From positions 1-64,000 of the forward strand of contig NZ_CAJVAS010000026.1 in the NCBI RefSeq assembly GCF_910593845.1: a DNA stretch of 64,000 nt, given 5' to 3'. The notes beneath the pieces were generated by a model. That model ran no database searches, was not told the origin of the DNA, and saw nothing but the letters and a program-made list of their open reading frames with translations. Source of the stretch: Paenibacillus solanacearum. Lineage in GTDB: Bacteria > Bacillota > Bacilli > Paenibacillales > NBRC-103111. This document shows positions 41,110 to 50,490 of this stretch, one piece after another; positions within the stretch are counted from its first letter, which is position 1; every line of letters starts with the position of its first letter. Position numbers and translations under genes: made by a program.

Positions 41110-42312
41110 CTACTCCACTCCGGTCAGGCACAGCTGCTCTTCGCAGCGCTTGGCCTGTATCGTGAACACAAACTCCGCTCCCGCTCCGTTCCCGTCCGCC
41201 AGCGAAATCGACCCGCTCATCAGCTGCACCAAATTTTTACAGATCGCAAGACCAAGGCCGGTTCCCCCGTGTTTGCGCGTCATCGAGGAGTCGACCTGCG
41301 TGAACGGCTGGAACAGCAAGCCGCGCTTCTCCTGCGGAATGCCAATCCCCGTGTCGATGACGCGAAATTCAAGCGACAAAGGGCCGACCGATGGTTCCTG
41401 CCGCATCACTCCTACCGTCACGTGGACGCCGCCTTCTTCCGTAAACTTAACGGCATTGCCGATCAAATTAATTAGAATTTGACGGAGCCGCGGCTCGTCG
41501 CCAATAAGGCAGCCAGGGACCGCGGCATCGATATCGGACGTAAGCTCCAGCGATTTGCAGCGGCATTCCGGCAAAAACATCTCGATCGTTTCCAACAAGC
41601 AGGCGCGAAGATCGAAGGGCTCCTTCTTGATCTCCATTCTCCCTGACTCGATTTTGGACAAGTCCAAAATGTCGTTAATAATGTACAGCAGCGCGGTCCC
41701 GCTCCGCCGAATCGTATCGGCGTATTCCTGCTGCTCGGAGGTCAGCCGCGTCTCCAGCAGCAGGTCGGCCATGGCCAGCACCCCGTTCAACGGCGTCCGG
41801 ATCTCGTGGCTCATGATCGCCAAAAACTGCGCTTTGGCGATCGCCGCCTGCTCTGCGGCTTCCTTCGCCTTTTCCAGCTCGCGCGTTCTTTCGTTCAGCA
41901 GCGCCGTCTGCTCGCGAAGCTTGACCTGCGCGATATGAATGCTGACGAAGCCTTGAATTTTGGATTTCAGCGTACGCGGCGAGAACGGCTTCACGATATA
42001 ATCGATCGCTCCCACCGAATAGGCAGTGAACGAATAGTCCTGTTCGTCCGGCGCGGCCGTCACGAAAATGATCGGCACCGCCTTCGTCCGCTCGCGCGAT
42101 TTAATCCACTGCGCGGTTTCGAAGCCGTTCATACCCGGCATCTGCACATCGAGCACAATGACCGCGAAGTCATGCTTCAGCAAGCAGCGCAGCGCCTCCT
42201 CCCCGGAAGACGCTTTGACCAGATCATAATTTTCATCTTCCAGCACCGCTTCCAGCGCAAGCAAATTTTCAGGCTGGTCATCGACGAGCAGAATGCGGAT
42301 CGGTTGTTCCAT
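41110..42312 (-). CDS. Response regulator-histidine kinase fusion
   Basis: 400-aa cytoplasmic protein. Receiver domain 1-125 (DDQPENLLAL, phospho-acceptor Asp55 in VIVLDVQMPG, Lys108 in IVKPF), a coiled coil 125-160, HisKA with His169 in AIMSHEIRTPLN, and HATPase_c (GNAVKFTEEGG, DTGIGIP, GGTGLGLAI). No membrane helix or sensor domain: input must come through its own receiver, probably from the large hybrid kinase of the same operon. GAGGAGG lies 6 nt before the ATG at 42312. Last gene of the operon, 11 nt after cheR. Confidence 0.9.
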   Translation of the reverse strand: MEQPIRILLVDDQPENLLALEAVLEDENYDLVKASSGEEALRCLLKHDFAVIVLDVQMPGMNGFETAQWIKSRERTKAVPIIFVTAAPDEQDYSFTAYSVGAIDYIVKPFSPRTLKSKIQGFVSIHIAQVKLREQTALLNERTRELEKAKEAAEQAAIAKAQFLAIMSHEIRTPLNGVLAMADLLLETRLTSEQQEYADTIRRSGTALLYIINDILDLSKIESGRMEIKKEPFDLRACLLETIEMFLPECRCKSLELTSDIDAAVPGCLIGDEPRLRQILINLIGNAVKFTEEGGVHVTVGVMRQEPSVGPLSLEFRVIDTGIGIPQEKRGLLFQPFTQVDSSMTRKHGGTGLGLAICKNLVQLMSGSISLADGNGAGAEFVFTIQAKRCEEQLCLTGVE

Positions 42313-42323
42313 ACCAATCCTCC

Positions 42324-43190
42324 TCACTTCATCTTGCGAAATATTTTTTCCTGTGTATCGAGCGTTTCGTAACCATCGGCATGCTTCGTAAACGTAATCG
42401 ATTCCTTGGACCCCAGTACCAAATAACCGCCCGGCGTCAAGCTTTCATAGAACAGCCCGTGCACTTGATTTTGCAGCGTCGCGTCGAAGTAGATCAGCAC
42501 ATTGCGGCAAAAGATCACATGAAATTCGTTAAACGACCGGTCGGTTACAAGATTGTGCTGGGCAAACACAATATGCTCCTTCAGCATCGGATGGATGACG
42601 GCCGTGTCGCCTGAAGCCGCGTAATACTCCGAGAACGCCTCCTTGCCCCCCGCCAGCATATAGTTCTTCGTATATTCCTGCATCTTCTTGAGCGGATAAG
42701 ACGCTCGTTCGGCTGCATGCAGCACCTCTTCGTTAATGTCGGTGGCATAGATCGTCGACCGTTCGTACAGCCCTTCCTCATACAGCAAAATCGCCGTGGA
42801 ATATACTTCCTCTCCGGTCGAACAGCCGGCATGCCAGATGCGGATGGCAGGCAGCTCCTTCAGCAGCGGCACCACCCGCTCGCGAAACGCGGCGAACATG
42901 GACGGGTCGCGGTACATCTCGGTGACGTGAATGACGAGATCGCCGATCAGCCGCTTCATGCAGCGCTTATCGTGCAGAACGCGCTCCAGCAGCCCCGAGA
43001 CGCTCTGCAGCCGCTCGGCGTAGATGCGGTGCCAAATACGCCGGCGCAGCGAAGGATACGCATAATTACGGAAATCATATCCGTAAAACCGGTACAGCCC
43101 TTCGAGCAGGAGCTGAATCTCCAGCCGTTCGCGCTCCTCTTCCACTTTTTCGTTGCGATCCCCCGAATCGAGTCCCTTATCTCTATCCAT
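42324..43190 (-). CDS. CheR-type protein glutamate methyltransferase
   Basis: 288-aa SAM-dependent methyltransferase with the N-terminal helical CheR domain (FYGYDFRNYAYPSLRRRI; HVTEMYRDPSMF) and the catalytic domain (RIWHAGCSTGEEVYSTAILL; ATDINEEVL; HVIFCRNVLIYF; LVLGSKESI). All typical motifs are present. There is no CheB, chemoreceptor or CheA here; it lies between two histidine kinases, so it probably methylates a signalling protein of this pathway. The start at 43190 has AGAGGGG 12 nt upstream, somewhat far. Confidence 0.9.
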   Translation of the reverse strand: MDRDKGLDSGDRNEKVEEERERLEIQLLLEGLYRFYGYDFRNYAYPSLRRRIWHRIYAERLQSVSGLLERVLHDKRCMKRLIGDLVIHVTEMYRDPSMFAAFRERVVPLLKELPAIRIWHAGCSTGEEVYSTAILLYEEGLYERSTIYATDINEEVLHAAERASYPLKKMQEYTKNYMLAGGKEAFSEYYAASGDTAVIHPMLKEHIVFAQHNLVTDRSFNEFHVIFCRNVLIYFDATLQNQVHGLFYESLTPGGYLVLGSKESITFTKHADGYETLDTQEKIFRKMK

Positions 43191-43251
43191 ATCAACGAAC
43201 TGCCCCTCTGGGCGGGTGCCCTTTATTTCTCTTCGTTGTACTATTCACCGA

Positions 43252-46200
43252 TTATTTGCACAGCCAAACTCTCATTAGCGAAAGCAGCTGTTCCGTATGA
43301 ACCGGCTTCGTAATATAGTCGGATGCGCCCGCCCGGATGCATTTCTCGCGGTCCTCCTTCATCGCCTTCGCCGTCAGCGCGATGATCGGCAGCTTATCGA
43401 ACTGTTCGTCCGAGCGAATCGCCTGCATGGCTTCATAACCGTCCATCTCCGGCATCATGATGTCCATCAGCACGAGATCGAAGCCCGGCTCCCGCTCCAG
43501 CAGCTCCAGCGCCTGCCGACCCGTCTCTGCGAAGGCCACCTGCATGCCGAGGCCTTCCAGCAGATTGGACAGCGCGAACACGTTGCGAATGTCGTCGTCC
43601 ACCAGCAGCACCTTCCGGCCCGAGAAGACCGCTTCGATGCTGTGCAGCTTTTGCAGCAGCTGCTTCTTCTCGTCCGGCAGCCGTTCTTCTACCCGGTGAA
43701 GGAACAAAGCCGTCTCGTCGAGAAGCCGCTCCGGCGATTTCACGTCTTTGATGATGATCGATTCGGCATACTTTTTCAGTCGCAGCTGCTCGTCTTTGCC
43801 GAGCGTCGTGCCCGTATACAGGATGATCGGGATGCGGCGCAGCGTTTCGTCCGCCTTGATCCGGTCAAGCAATTCGTAGATCGGTATATCGGTCAGCGCG
43901 TAATCGAGCACTATGCAGTCGTACAGCTGCTCCGCCAATCGCGCAAGCGCCTCTTCCCCGCCGGCCGCCGCCGTAATGCTGACGTCGTCGTGCGCGATCA
44001 GCTCGGTCAGTCGGTTGCGCTGCGCTTCGTCCGGCTGGACGATCAGCAGATTTCCGATGCTCCGGTCGACAAACTTCTGGATATGCACGAACGCCTCCTC
44101 CAGGCCTTCTCTGCTCGTCGGCTTCTGCAGCCAGGCGATCGCTCCGAGCGCGAGCCCCTGATGGATTTCGTCGACCACCGAGATGACATGGACCGGAATG
44201 TGCCGGGTAGCTGCATTGTTCTTGAGCTGCACAAGCACGGACCAGCCGTCGACGACCGGCAGCTGCATATCGAGCAGAATCGCGTCCGGCAGCCGCTCTT
44301 TGGCGAGCTGCAGCCCCGTATCGCCCTGCAGCGCGACGATCGCTTTGAAGCCGCGGCCCCGTGCCATATCGAGCAGGATCGTTGCAAAATGCGGGTCATC
44401 CTCGATGATGAGCAGCACCTTGTCGCCCTCGCCCACCGCATCGCGGTCATCGGCAATGGAGACGCTCTTCCCGGCGGAAGGCGTCGTGCCGGGAAGGGCC
44501 AGCGACCGCTCGTGCCGAGCCTGCGCTGCCTCCATCGGCCGCGGCTCGACAGCCGGCGGAAGCTGCACGAGCGCCGTCGCCGCCTCGCGCGACGCAGGAC
44601 CATAGCTCATCGGCAGCCACAGCGTGAACACGCTGCCTCGGCCTTCTTCGCTCGCCAGCTCGATCGTGCCGCCCATGAGCGAGGCGAGCTGACGGCTGAC
44701 CGACAGCCCGAGGCCGGTTCCTCCGTATTTGCGGCTCGTCGTGCCGTCCGCCTGCTGGAACGCTTCGAAGATCATTTGCTGCTTCTCCGGCGGAATGCCG
44801 ATCCCGGTATCCTCGACGGCGAACGCGACCATCGGCCGCGGATCGGACACATGCCGGACGACAAGGCGAACCTCGCCGTCAAGCGTAAACTTGAACGCGT
44901 TGGAGAGCATATTCTTCAATATTTGCATCAGACGGGAACTGTCCGTATGAATATGGAGCGGCACGCCTTCTTCGACCCGGATATCAAAGCCGAGCGCCTT
45001 GGACTGGGCAAGCGGCTCGAACGATTTGTTCACGTATTCGGCAATTTCCCCGATGCTGACCTGCTCCTGGCGAATATCCATCCGCCCCGATTCGACCTTC
45101 GCCATGTCCAGCACATCGTCGATCAGTTTGAGCAGATCGCAGCCGGAAGAATAGATCGTATCGGCATATTCCACCTGCTTGTCAGTCAAATTGCCGTCCT
45201 TGTTCTCCTTCATCAACTGGGACAAGATCAGCAGGCTGTTGAGCGGCGTGCGGAGCTCATGCGACATGTTCGCCAAAAACTCGGACTTGTAGCGCGAAGC
45301 GATTGCCAGCTCCAGCGCATGCTTCTCAAGCGCTTCCTTCGCCATCTCGAGCTGGCCGTTGACTTCCTCCGTCTCCCGGATTTGCACCTCGAGCTCGGCC
45401 GTCTTCCGCATCAGGGCGTCGTTGGCCTGCTCCAGTTCTTCCTGCTGCCGCTGCAGCAGCTCCTCCGAAGCCTGGAGCACCTTCGTCTGCTCCTCCAGCT
45501 TCTCGTTGGACGCCTTCAGCTCATCCTGCTGCGACAGCAGCTCCTCGGACTGGCTTTGCAGCTCCTCGGTCAACGCCTGGTGAATGCGCAGCAGCTCTTC
45601 GTTATGCAGCCGGCTCTGCAGCGCATTGAGCAGCGTGCCGAATGTTTCGCTCATTTGGTGAATCAGCGTCTGCTCCAGCTCGGACAGCTGTTTCACCGAG
45701 ACAAGCTCGAACACGCCCAGCACATCGTCGCTGTATAGAACCGGCTGCAGCGTCAGGGTGAGCGGCTCGATCTCGCCGAAGGCAGAACGAATGCCAGCAT
45801 AGTCTCCGGCCGGAATCTCTACGCGAATCGGCTGCCCGTCCTTGGCGCATTGGCCCGCCAGGCCTTCGCCGATCCGGAATTGCGGTGCAGGATTCGCCTG
45901 CGTGTAAGCGTACGTTCCCGTAAGGTACAGCAGTTCCTCCCTCGCAGATTTCCTAACGACATAGAACGCGCCGCTTTGCGCGCCGACAATGCGGGCAAGC
46001 TCGCTAATAAAAATCGTCGTCATGGACTCGACCGAATCGGCCTCCTGCATCTGAAACCAGACGCTGGCCGACTTCGATTGGAGCCAGATCGTATCTTCGT
46101 TAATGCGCTGAAGCGCCTCTTCTTTCTTGCGCGTAGCGTGCAGGTCGTCCGCCAGCTGGCTGAACACTGCGCCGAGCCGTCCGAGCTCGTCACTGGAGTT

Positions 46201-46911
46201 CGTCTGATACCGGAACGCATTGGCCTCCCAGTCCCCGTTCGTAAAATGGCTCATCATCGCGGACAGCAGCGACAGCCCGCGCGTCATGCTGACGAGAATC
46301 CATAGAATGAGAGCCATTCCGATCAGCACGCCGGGGATGGTCAGGATCAGCACGTAATTCGTCGTCCGTTTATTGTCGCTGAGCGTGCTCGCGATCTCCT
46401 TATCCATCGCTTCTTCCTGATACACGCTGATCGCTGTCATGCTGCTGAGGAAATCTTCCAGCAGCACAGCGCCGGTCGTATTGCGAAGCGCGTTAGCCTC
46501 CTCCGGCTTTCCTTGTTGATGCAGGCTGACGGCTTGATCCTTGAATTCCAAATATTTTTTGCCGGCACTCATCAATTCGGAGGCCAGCCTCTTCTCTTCA
46601 TTGTCTTGAAACAACGTTTCGATTTGACTCATTTGCGTCGTTACTTTTTTGCTCAGGCTGCGAATCGAATCGGAATTTTTTTTCTCGCTGTCGGCGCTCG
46701 CAGCCAGCAGCAAATTGCCGACGGCCCTTGTCAGATCGGCGGCATCGCTGCGCATCTGCCCCGTCAGCTTTACTTTTTGGTACCGGTTGTCGTAAATATC
46801 CCGAATGGAGGCGTCGCTGCTGGCCAACTGGTTCACACCAATAGCAGCAAGCACGAACAGCAGCACCAGCATGATGCCGAATCCCAGAATAAGCTTTGTT
46901 TTCATTTTCAT
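43252..46911 (-). CDS. Hybrid histidine kinase with HAMP, GAF and three receivers
   Basis: About 1219-aa membrane kinase. Two membrane helices (LILGFGIMLVLLFVLAAIGV; VLILTIPGVLIGMALILWILV) flank an extracellular four-helix-type sensor (about 30-185); HAMP follows, then GAF (about 265-410), a long Gln/Glu coiled coil (about 415-530), HisKA with His551 (NMSHELRTPLN), HATPase_c (AFKFTLDGE, DTGIGIP, GGTGLGLSV), and three receivers (LLDMQLPVVDG; VLDYALTDIP, lacking the usual acidic pair; LMDIMMPEMDG). ATG 46911 is chosen over GTG 46926 because GGGGAG abuts the GTG. It lies between the RR-PP2C and cheR genes. Likely stress or environment sensor of the operon. Confidence 0.9.
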   Translation of the reverse strand: MKMKTKLILGFGIMLVLLFVLAAIGVNQLASSDASIRDIYDNRYQKVKLTGQMRSDAADLTRAVGNLLLAASADSEKKNSDSIRSLSKKVTTQMSQIETLFQDNEEKRLASELMSAGKKYLEFKDQAVSLHQQGKPEEANALRNTTGAVLLEDFLSSMTAISVYQEEAMDKEIASTLSDNKRTTNYVLILTIPGVLIGMALILWILVSMTRGLSLLSAMMSHFTNGDWEANAFRYQTNSSDELGRLGAVFSQLADDLHATRKKEEALQRINEDTIWLQSKSASVWFQMQEADSVESMTTIFISELARIVGAQSGAFYVVRKSAREELLYLTGTYAYTQANPAPQFRIGEGLAGQCAKDGQPIRVEIPAGDYAGIRSAFGEIEPLTLTLQPVLYSDDVLGVFELVSVKQLSELEQTLIHQMSETFGTLLNALQSRLHNEELLRIHQALTEELQSQSEELLSQQDELKASNEKLEEQTKVLQASEELLQRQQEELEQANDALMRKTAELEVQIRETEEVNGQLEMAKEALEKHALELAIASRYKSEFLANMSHELRTPLNSLLILSQLMKENKDGNLTDKQVEYADTIYSSGCDLLKLIDDVLDMAKVESGRMDIRQEQVSIGEIAEYVNKSFEPLAQSKALGFDIRVEEGVPLHIHTDSSRLMQILKNMLSNAFKFTLDGEVRLVVRHVSDPRPMVAFAVEDTGIGIPPEKQQMIFEAFQQADGTTSRKYGGTGLGLSVSRQLASLMGGTIELASEEGRGSVFTLWLPMSYGPASREAATALVQLPPAVEPRPMEAAQARHERSLALPGTTPSAGKSVSIADDRDAVGEGDKVLLIIEDDPHFATILLDMARGRGFKAIVALQGDTGLQLAKERLPDAILLDMQLPVVDGWSVLVQLKNNAATRHIPVHVISVVDEIHQGLALGAIAWLQKPTSREGLEEAFVHIQKFVDRSIGNLLIVQPDEAQRNRLTELIAHDDVSITAAAGGEEALARLAEQLYDCIVLDYALTDIPIYELLDRIKADETLRRIPIILYTGTTLGKDEQLRLKKYAESIIIKDVKSPERLLDETALFLHRVEERLPDEKKQLLQKLHSIEAVFSGRKVLLVDDDIRNVFALSNLLEGLGMQVAFAETGRQALELLEREPGFDLVLMDIMMPEMDGYEAMQAIRSDEQFDKLPIIALTAKAMKEDREKCIRAGASDYITKPVHTEQLLSLMRVWLCK

Positions 46912-46995
46912 ATCGTCTTGGTTCACTCCCCGTACATGAAAAAACTCGGGCCGCTCCTTGCCTGCCCGGTCGCCGCCGGTCCCTCCGTCCTCTCC

Positions 46996-48153
46996 TCAGG
47001 TCGCCCGGATCAGCACCATGCAAATGTCGTCGCTCTGCTCCTCCCATGCTTGCGCGGGCAGCAGCTTGTCGACGAGAACGCCCGGGTCCTGCTCCTGGCT
47101 GATGCTGTCGCAGAGCCGACCGGCCAACACGTCGTATTCCGGCACCTCGTCCGGATGGTTATCGGGCAGTGGAATCGATTCGAGCAGTCCGTCGGTATAC
47201 AGCGCGATGCGAATGGGCCGCTCGTACGTAAAGCTGCTGCTTACGATGTCCATTTGGTCGAAAAAGCCGACTGCGCAGCTTCCCTGATTGAGTAAAATCG
47301 GCGATTGTCCTTCCTCGAACAGCAATCCGGGCGGGTGTCCGGCGTTGACGTATTCAACTTTTTTATGCTTTGTATCAATGAGCAGGTAGATCGCCGTAAA
47401 GTAATAATTGACGGAAGGTTTCTTGCGGTTGAGCTGATTCATATAGCGGTTCAGCTCCGCGATGACGAACTCAGGAGAAACGAAGCGGATAATGGTGTCC
47501 TGCATCACCGAGGAGATGAACATGCACACAAGCGAAGATGAGATGCCGTGCCCCATCATATCGAGCAAAATAACGCCGTACCGGTCGTCATCGATCCGGT
47601 ACCAGGCGTATAAATCCCCGGCCAGCTCCGAGGAAGGGTAGTAAGCGGCGCGAATGTCGAGCTGCTCCCTGTGAAGCGGCGGGCTGAGGACGCTGGACTG
47701 CACTTGCTTGGCCAGTTCCAGCTCGCCCCGCAGCCTTGTCTCGTATTCTTTATGCCAGTCTTTCTCGTACTTGAGCCGCAGCGCGGCGCGAATGCGTGCG
47801 ATCAGCTCCACCTTATTGATCGGCTTCATGACATAATCGCTGGCGCCCGCCTCCAGCGCCTCCGCCAGCTTGATCGAATCCCCTACGGCCGTCACGATGA
47901 TAACCGGAATATCCTTCAGCCGTTCATTCTGCTGGATGCGCCGGCATGCTTCGATGCCGTCCAGCTCGGGCATCATCATGTCCATCAAGATCAGATCGAC
48001 CGGAATGCTGCCTGTCTCGGCATGCTCCTGAAGCCGGTCCAGCAAATCGCCGGCGGATGCGAATTTCCAGAACGAGTCATAACCCGCGCTCATTAATATT
48101 TTTTCGATCACGATCAGATTGATCGGATTGTCGTCTACAATCGCAATATTCAT
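46996..48153 (-). CDS. Response regulator-PP2C phosphatase (RsbU/SpoIIE type)
   Basis: 385-aa protein: receiver domain 1-120 (VDDNPINLIVIE, Asp58 in LILMDMMMPELDG, Lys in YVMKPINK), a linker helix with the RsbU-like motif ELAKQVQSSVLSPPL, and a C-terminal PP2C/SpoIIE phosphatase (SSELAGDLYAWYRID; ILLDMMGHGISSSLV; NAGHPPGLL; IALYTDGLLES). The metal-binding aspartates are present. Such enzymes dephosphorylate RsbV-type proteins; the two RsbV proteins of this window are candidate substrates. GGGGAG lies 11 nt before the ATG. First gene of the operon, behind a good sigma-A promoter. Confidence 0.9.
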   Translation of the reverse strand: MNIAIVDDNPINLIVIEKILMSAGYDSFWKFASAGDLLDRLQEHAETGSIPVDLILMDMMMPELDGIEACRRIQQNERLKDIPVIIVTAVGDSIKLAEALEAGASDYVMKPINKVELIARIRAALRLKYEKDWHKEYETRLRGELELAKQVQSSVLSPPLHREQLDIRAAYYPSSELAGDLYAWYRIDDDRYGVILLDMMGHGISSSLVCMFISSVMQDTIIRFVSPEFVIAELNRYMNQLNRKKPSVNYYFTAIYLLIDTKHKKVEYVNAGHPPGLLFEEGQSPILLNQGSCAVGFFDQMDIVSSSFTYERPIRIALYTDGLLESIPLPDNHPDEVPEYDVLAGRLCDSISQEQDPGVLVDKLLPAQAWEEQSDDICMVLIRAT

Positions 48154-48223
48154 CCTTGTTGTCGCTCCCCGCTCTATCGGCTGTACGGTCGCGAAGACCG
48201 CCTGCGGTACGTGCCTATGTTTC

Positions 48224-48252
48224 ATTATAACGGCTTTATCACCTTTATGTAA
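48224..48252 (-). promoter_or_regulatory. Sigma-A promoter of the phosphorelay operon
   Basis: On the minus strand TTACAT (48252-48247) and TATAAT (48229-48224) with a 17-nt spacer, about 70 nt before the RR-PP2C start. Confidence 0.65.
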
Positions 48253-48306
48253 CCGTAAAGACAGGACGATGAATCAGTTAAGCCGCATGGAACGGGCCGG
48301 AGAAAG

Positions 48307-48355
48307 ATGGAAAAGACCCGGCGGCTCGCTCTGAGGTCCGTCAGGTCTTTTCCAT
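48307..48355. terminator. Hairpin between the sugar operon and the phosphorelay operon
   Basis: ATGGAAAAGACC (48307-48318) pairs perfectly with GGTCTTTTCCAT (48344-48355). It lies about 64 nt after the isomerase gene stop and probably ends the minus-strand sugar operon. Confidence 0.6.
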
Positions 48356-48418
48356 TAAAAGCGATTAAAATCGATGTGCGCACGGGTCGCTCCGCGCAAC
48401 GAATGCTGGCGCAGCCTC

Positions 48419-49276
48419 TTAAGCTTCGTCCCACAAGCGGCGCACATTGTCGAGGCCGAGTTTGGCGCCGGTCTTGCATTCTTCCATGCCTTCGAACTCG
48501 ATGGACACGTAGCCGTCATAGCCGGATTGCTTGATAACGCTAAGCACCTGCCTCATCTCGATATCGCCGTGGCCGACGATCGCTCCGCGCAAGTAGTTGC
48601 CCGACGCCGTCTGAAACCAGCCGGTCCCCGGATTGCGGTCGAACGGGCGGCGGTAAAAGTCTTTAATATGCACCATCGAGGCGTAGGCGATATTTTTCCG
48701 CACCGCAGACACCGGGTCTTCATCCACGCACAGGAAGTTGCCGATGTCGAGCGTCGTCCGGAAATTATCGCGGTCTACAGCATGAATAAGCGCCTGCACG
48801 CGGTCGCTGGCTTGAATGTAATAACCATGGTTCTCCACGCTCGTGACGATGCCGTACTGAGCGGCGTAGTCGGCGATTTGCCTGCAAGCCGAGGCAAGCT
48901 TCGCGAGATCCTCGTGGAAGCGGGCAATCGAAGTGTCCTTGCGCGAAGCGACGTCGTGCCGCATCCGCTTGACGCCCAGAGCGTTCGCGATGTCAACCTC
49001 CCGCTTCACCCGCTCGATCTCCGCCTCGTATTCCTCTTGCGTATCTTTAATAAAATTGGCGCCGATCGCATAGTTGGAAACGTCGATGCCCGCAGCAGCC
49101 GCCTTTTCCCGAATGACATCGATCAGCTCGGGATTGTCGGTCAAGCTGAAGCCGAGCGGCACAATTTCAACATGCTCGCCTCCGTTCTCGGCGATCCAGT
49201 CAATGACCCCGGCGATATCCATTTCACCTGACCGCAGCGCGCGGACGAGACTGTAGGAGCTTAATCCGAGCTTCAT
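48419..49276 (-). CDS. Sugar phosphate isomerase/epimerase (TIM barrel)
   Basis: 285-aa AP-endonuclease-2-like TIM barrel protein (YvaF/IolE-IolI type). Metal-binding residues are suggested by SVENHGYY, TLDIGNFLCVDEDP, VHIKDFY and SIEFEGMEE. These enzymes isomerise or epimerise keto-sugars and inosose. GAGGAGGTT precedes the ATG at 49276, which overlaps the oxidoreductase stop as ATGA. Second gene of an operon with a Gfo/Idh/MocA dehydrogenase, a common pairing for oxidation followed by isomerisation of an unusual sugar. Confidence 0.9.
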   Translation of the reverse strand: MKLGLSSYSLVRALRSGEMDIAGVIDWIAENGGEHVEIVPLGFSLTDNPELIDVIREKAAAAGIDVSNYAIGANFIKDTQEEYEAEIERVKREVDIANALGVKRMRHDVASRKDTSIARFHEDLAKLASACRQIADYAAQYGIVTSVENHGYYIQASDRVQALIHAVDRDNFRTTLDIGNFLCVDEDPVSAVRKNIAYASMVHIKDFYRRPFDRNPGTGWFQTASGNYLRGAIVGHGDIEMRQVLSVIKQSGYDGYVSIEFEGMEECKTGAKLGLDNVRRLWDEA

Positions 49277-50361
49277 GGGGACACAACCTCCTCGCGGGAA
49301 CCATCGAACCGGATCTCGATGCCCTTCTCGGCGGATTCGTAAATGCCGCACAATATTTTCATAATCTCCAGGCCATCCTCTACCGGACTGATCGGCATAC
49401 TGCCCGTTTGGCAGCAGTCGACGAAATGGTTGATCTCATTCTGAAACGCCGCCGTGACGTTCAGCGCTTTGTGATCGGTTTGCGGCACGACGTTCAGAAT
49501 CGTATTGTGCTTCTCCGCGACGATTGTCACGGCAGGCTCCAGCTCGACGCCGCCCTTGTCGCCGAACAGCTTGACGACCGTCTCGTCCTGCTTCGCATGC
49601 AGCGTGAAGCTGACGTCGACCATAAGCGATGCGCCGTTCTCGAAACGAATAACCGCGTTGGCCATATCCTCCACCGTATTTTTGCTCGCATCGTAATCGG
49701 CCGCTTTATAGAAAGACAAGTTTTTGACATTAGAGCGATTGCCGAGCTTCCGGTATGTATTGCCCGTGATGGATGCCACTTTCGGCCGTCCCATTAAATA
49801 CCAGCACAAGTCGATCACATGCACACCGATATCGATCAGCGGACCGCCGCCGGAACGGTCTTGATCCGCGAACCATCCGCCCGGATTGCCGAGCCGTCGG
49901 ATGCTGCTCGCCTTGGCGAAATAAATGTCGCCAAGTTCGCCGTTCTCGATAAACTGCCGGATCAGCTGCGCATTGGCATCGTATCGGCGCACGAAGCCGA
50001 CCTGCAGCAGCTTACCTGTCTCCCGCACCGCCTGCTGTACGTTCAGCGCTTCCTCCACCGTGCGGCACAGCGGCTTTTCGACCAGCACGTTTTTGCCGGC
50101 GCGCAGCGCGGCGATGCTGATCTCCGCATGGGTATTGTTCCAGGTGCAGATGCTGACGGCGTCCACGTCGGGATCGGCCAGCAGCTCATGATAATCGGTA
50201 TACACTTTGGCTGCGCCGTATTTGGCAGCTTTGGCCTGTGCTCTCGCTTCATTCAAATCGCAGATCGCATAAATGACCGCTTGCGTGTTTTTCTGATAAG
50301 ACTGCAGGTGATGCTCCGATATGGAGCCCGCCCCGATGACGCCAATATTCAATGTGCCCAT
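49273..50361 (-). CDS. Gfo/Idh/MocA family oxidoreductase
   Basis: 362-aa NAD(P)-dependent sugar dehydrogenase. Rossmann motif IGVIGAGSISEHHLQSY near residue 6, then the family EKP motif VLVEKPLCRTVEEA and the substrate domain with GGPLIDIGVHVIDLCWYLMG (catalytic His in GVHVIDL). GAGGTG lies 9 nt before the ATG at 50361. First gene of the operon with the isomerase at 48419; an IclR regulator is encoded just upstream on the same strand behind its own terminator. Substrate not determined; inositol-, scyllo-inosose- or uronate-like sugars are typical. Confidence 0.92.
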   Translation of the reverse strand: MGTLNIGVIGAGSISEHHLQSYQKNTQAVIYAICDLNEARAQAKAAKYGAAKVYTDYHELLADPDVDAVSICTWNNTHAEISIAALRAGKNVLVEKPLCRTVEEALNVQQAVRETGKLLQVGFVRRYDANAQLIRQFIENGELGDIYFAKASSIRRLGNPGGWFADQDRSGGGPLIDIGVHVIDLCWYLMGRPKVASITGNTYRKLGNRSNVKNLSFYKAADYDASKNTVEDMANAVIRFENGASLMVDVSFTLHAKQDETVVKLFGDKGGVELEPAVTIVAEKHNTILNVVPQTDHKALNVTAAFQNEINHFVDCCQTGSMPISPVEDGLEIMKILCGIYESAEKGIEIRFDGSREEVVSP

Positions 50362-50381
50362 GCAATAAGCCACCTCCGGGT

Positions 50382-50412
50382 AATATAAATTGAAAATGTA
50401 CTATATCGTCAA
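50382..50412 (-). promoter_or_regulatory. Possible promoter of the oxidoreductase-isomerase operon
   Basis: On the minus strand TTGACG (50412-50407) is followed after 17-19 nt by TTTATA/TATATT (50389-50382). The -35 is part of a 13-nt direct repeat, TTGACG(A/C)TATAGT, found again near 50465-50477. Confidence 0.45.
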
Positions 50413-50490
50413 ATTACCACTACGCATGCGAGGATGGAATGCACGTTATGATCAGTTGTATGGACTATAGCGTCAAGGTGAAGCTTTTCT

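Noticed and set aside
43297..45738. An 813-codon open frame on the + strand opposite the hybrid kinase
   Set aside because: Same situation: composition biased to Arg/Leu/His, no motifs, no ribosome site, fully antisense to a well-supported kinase.
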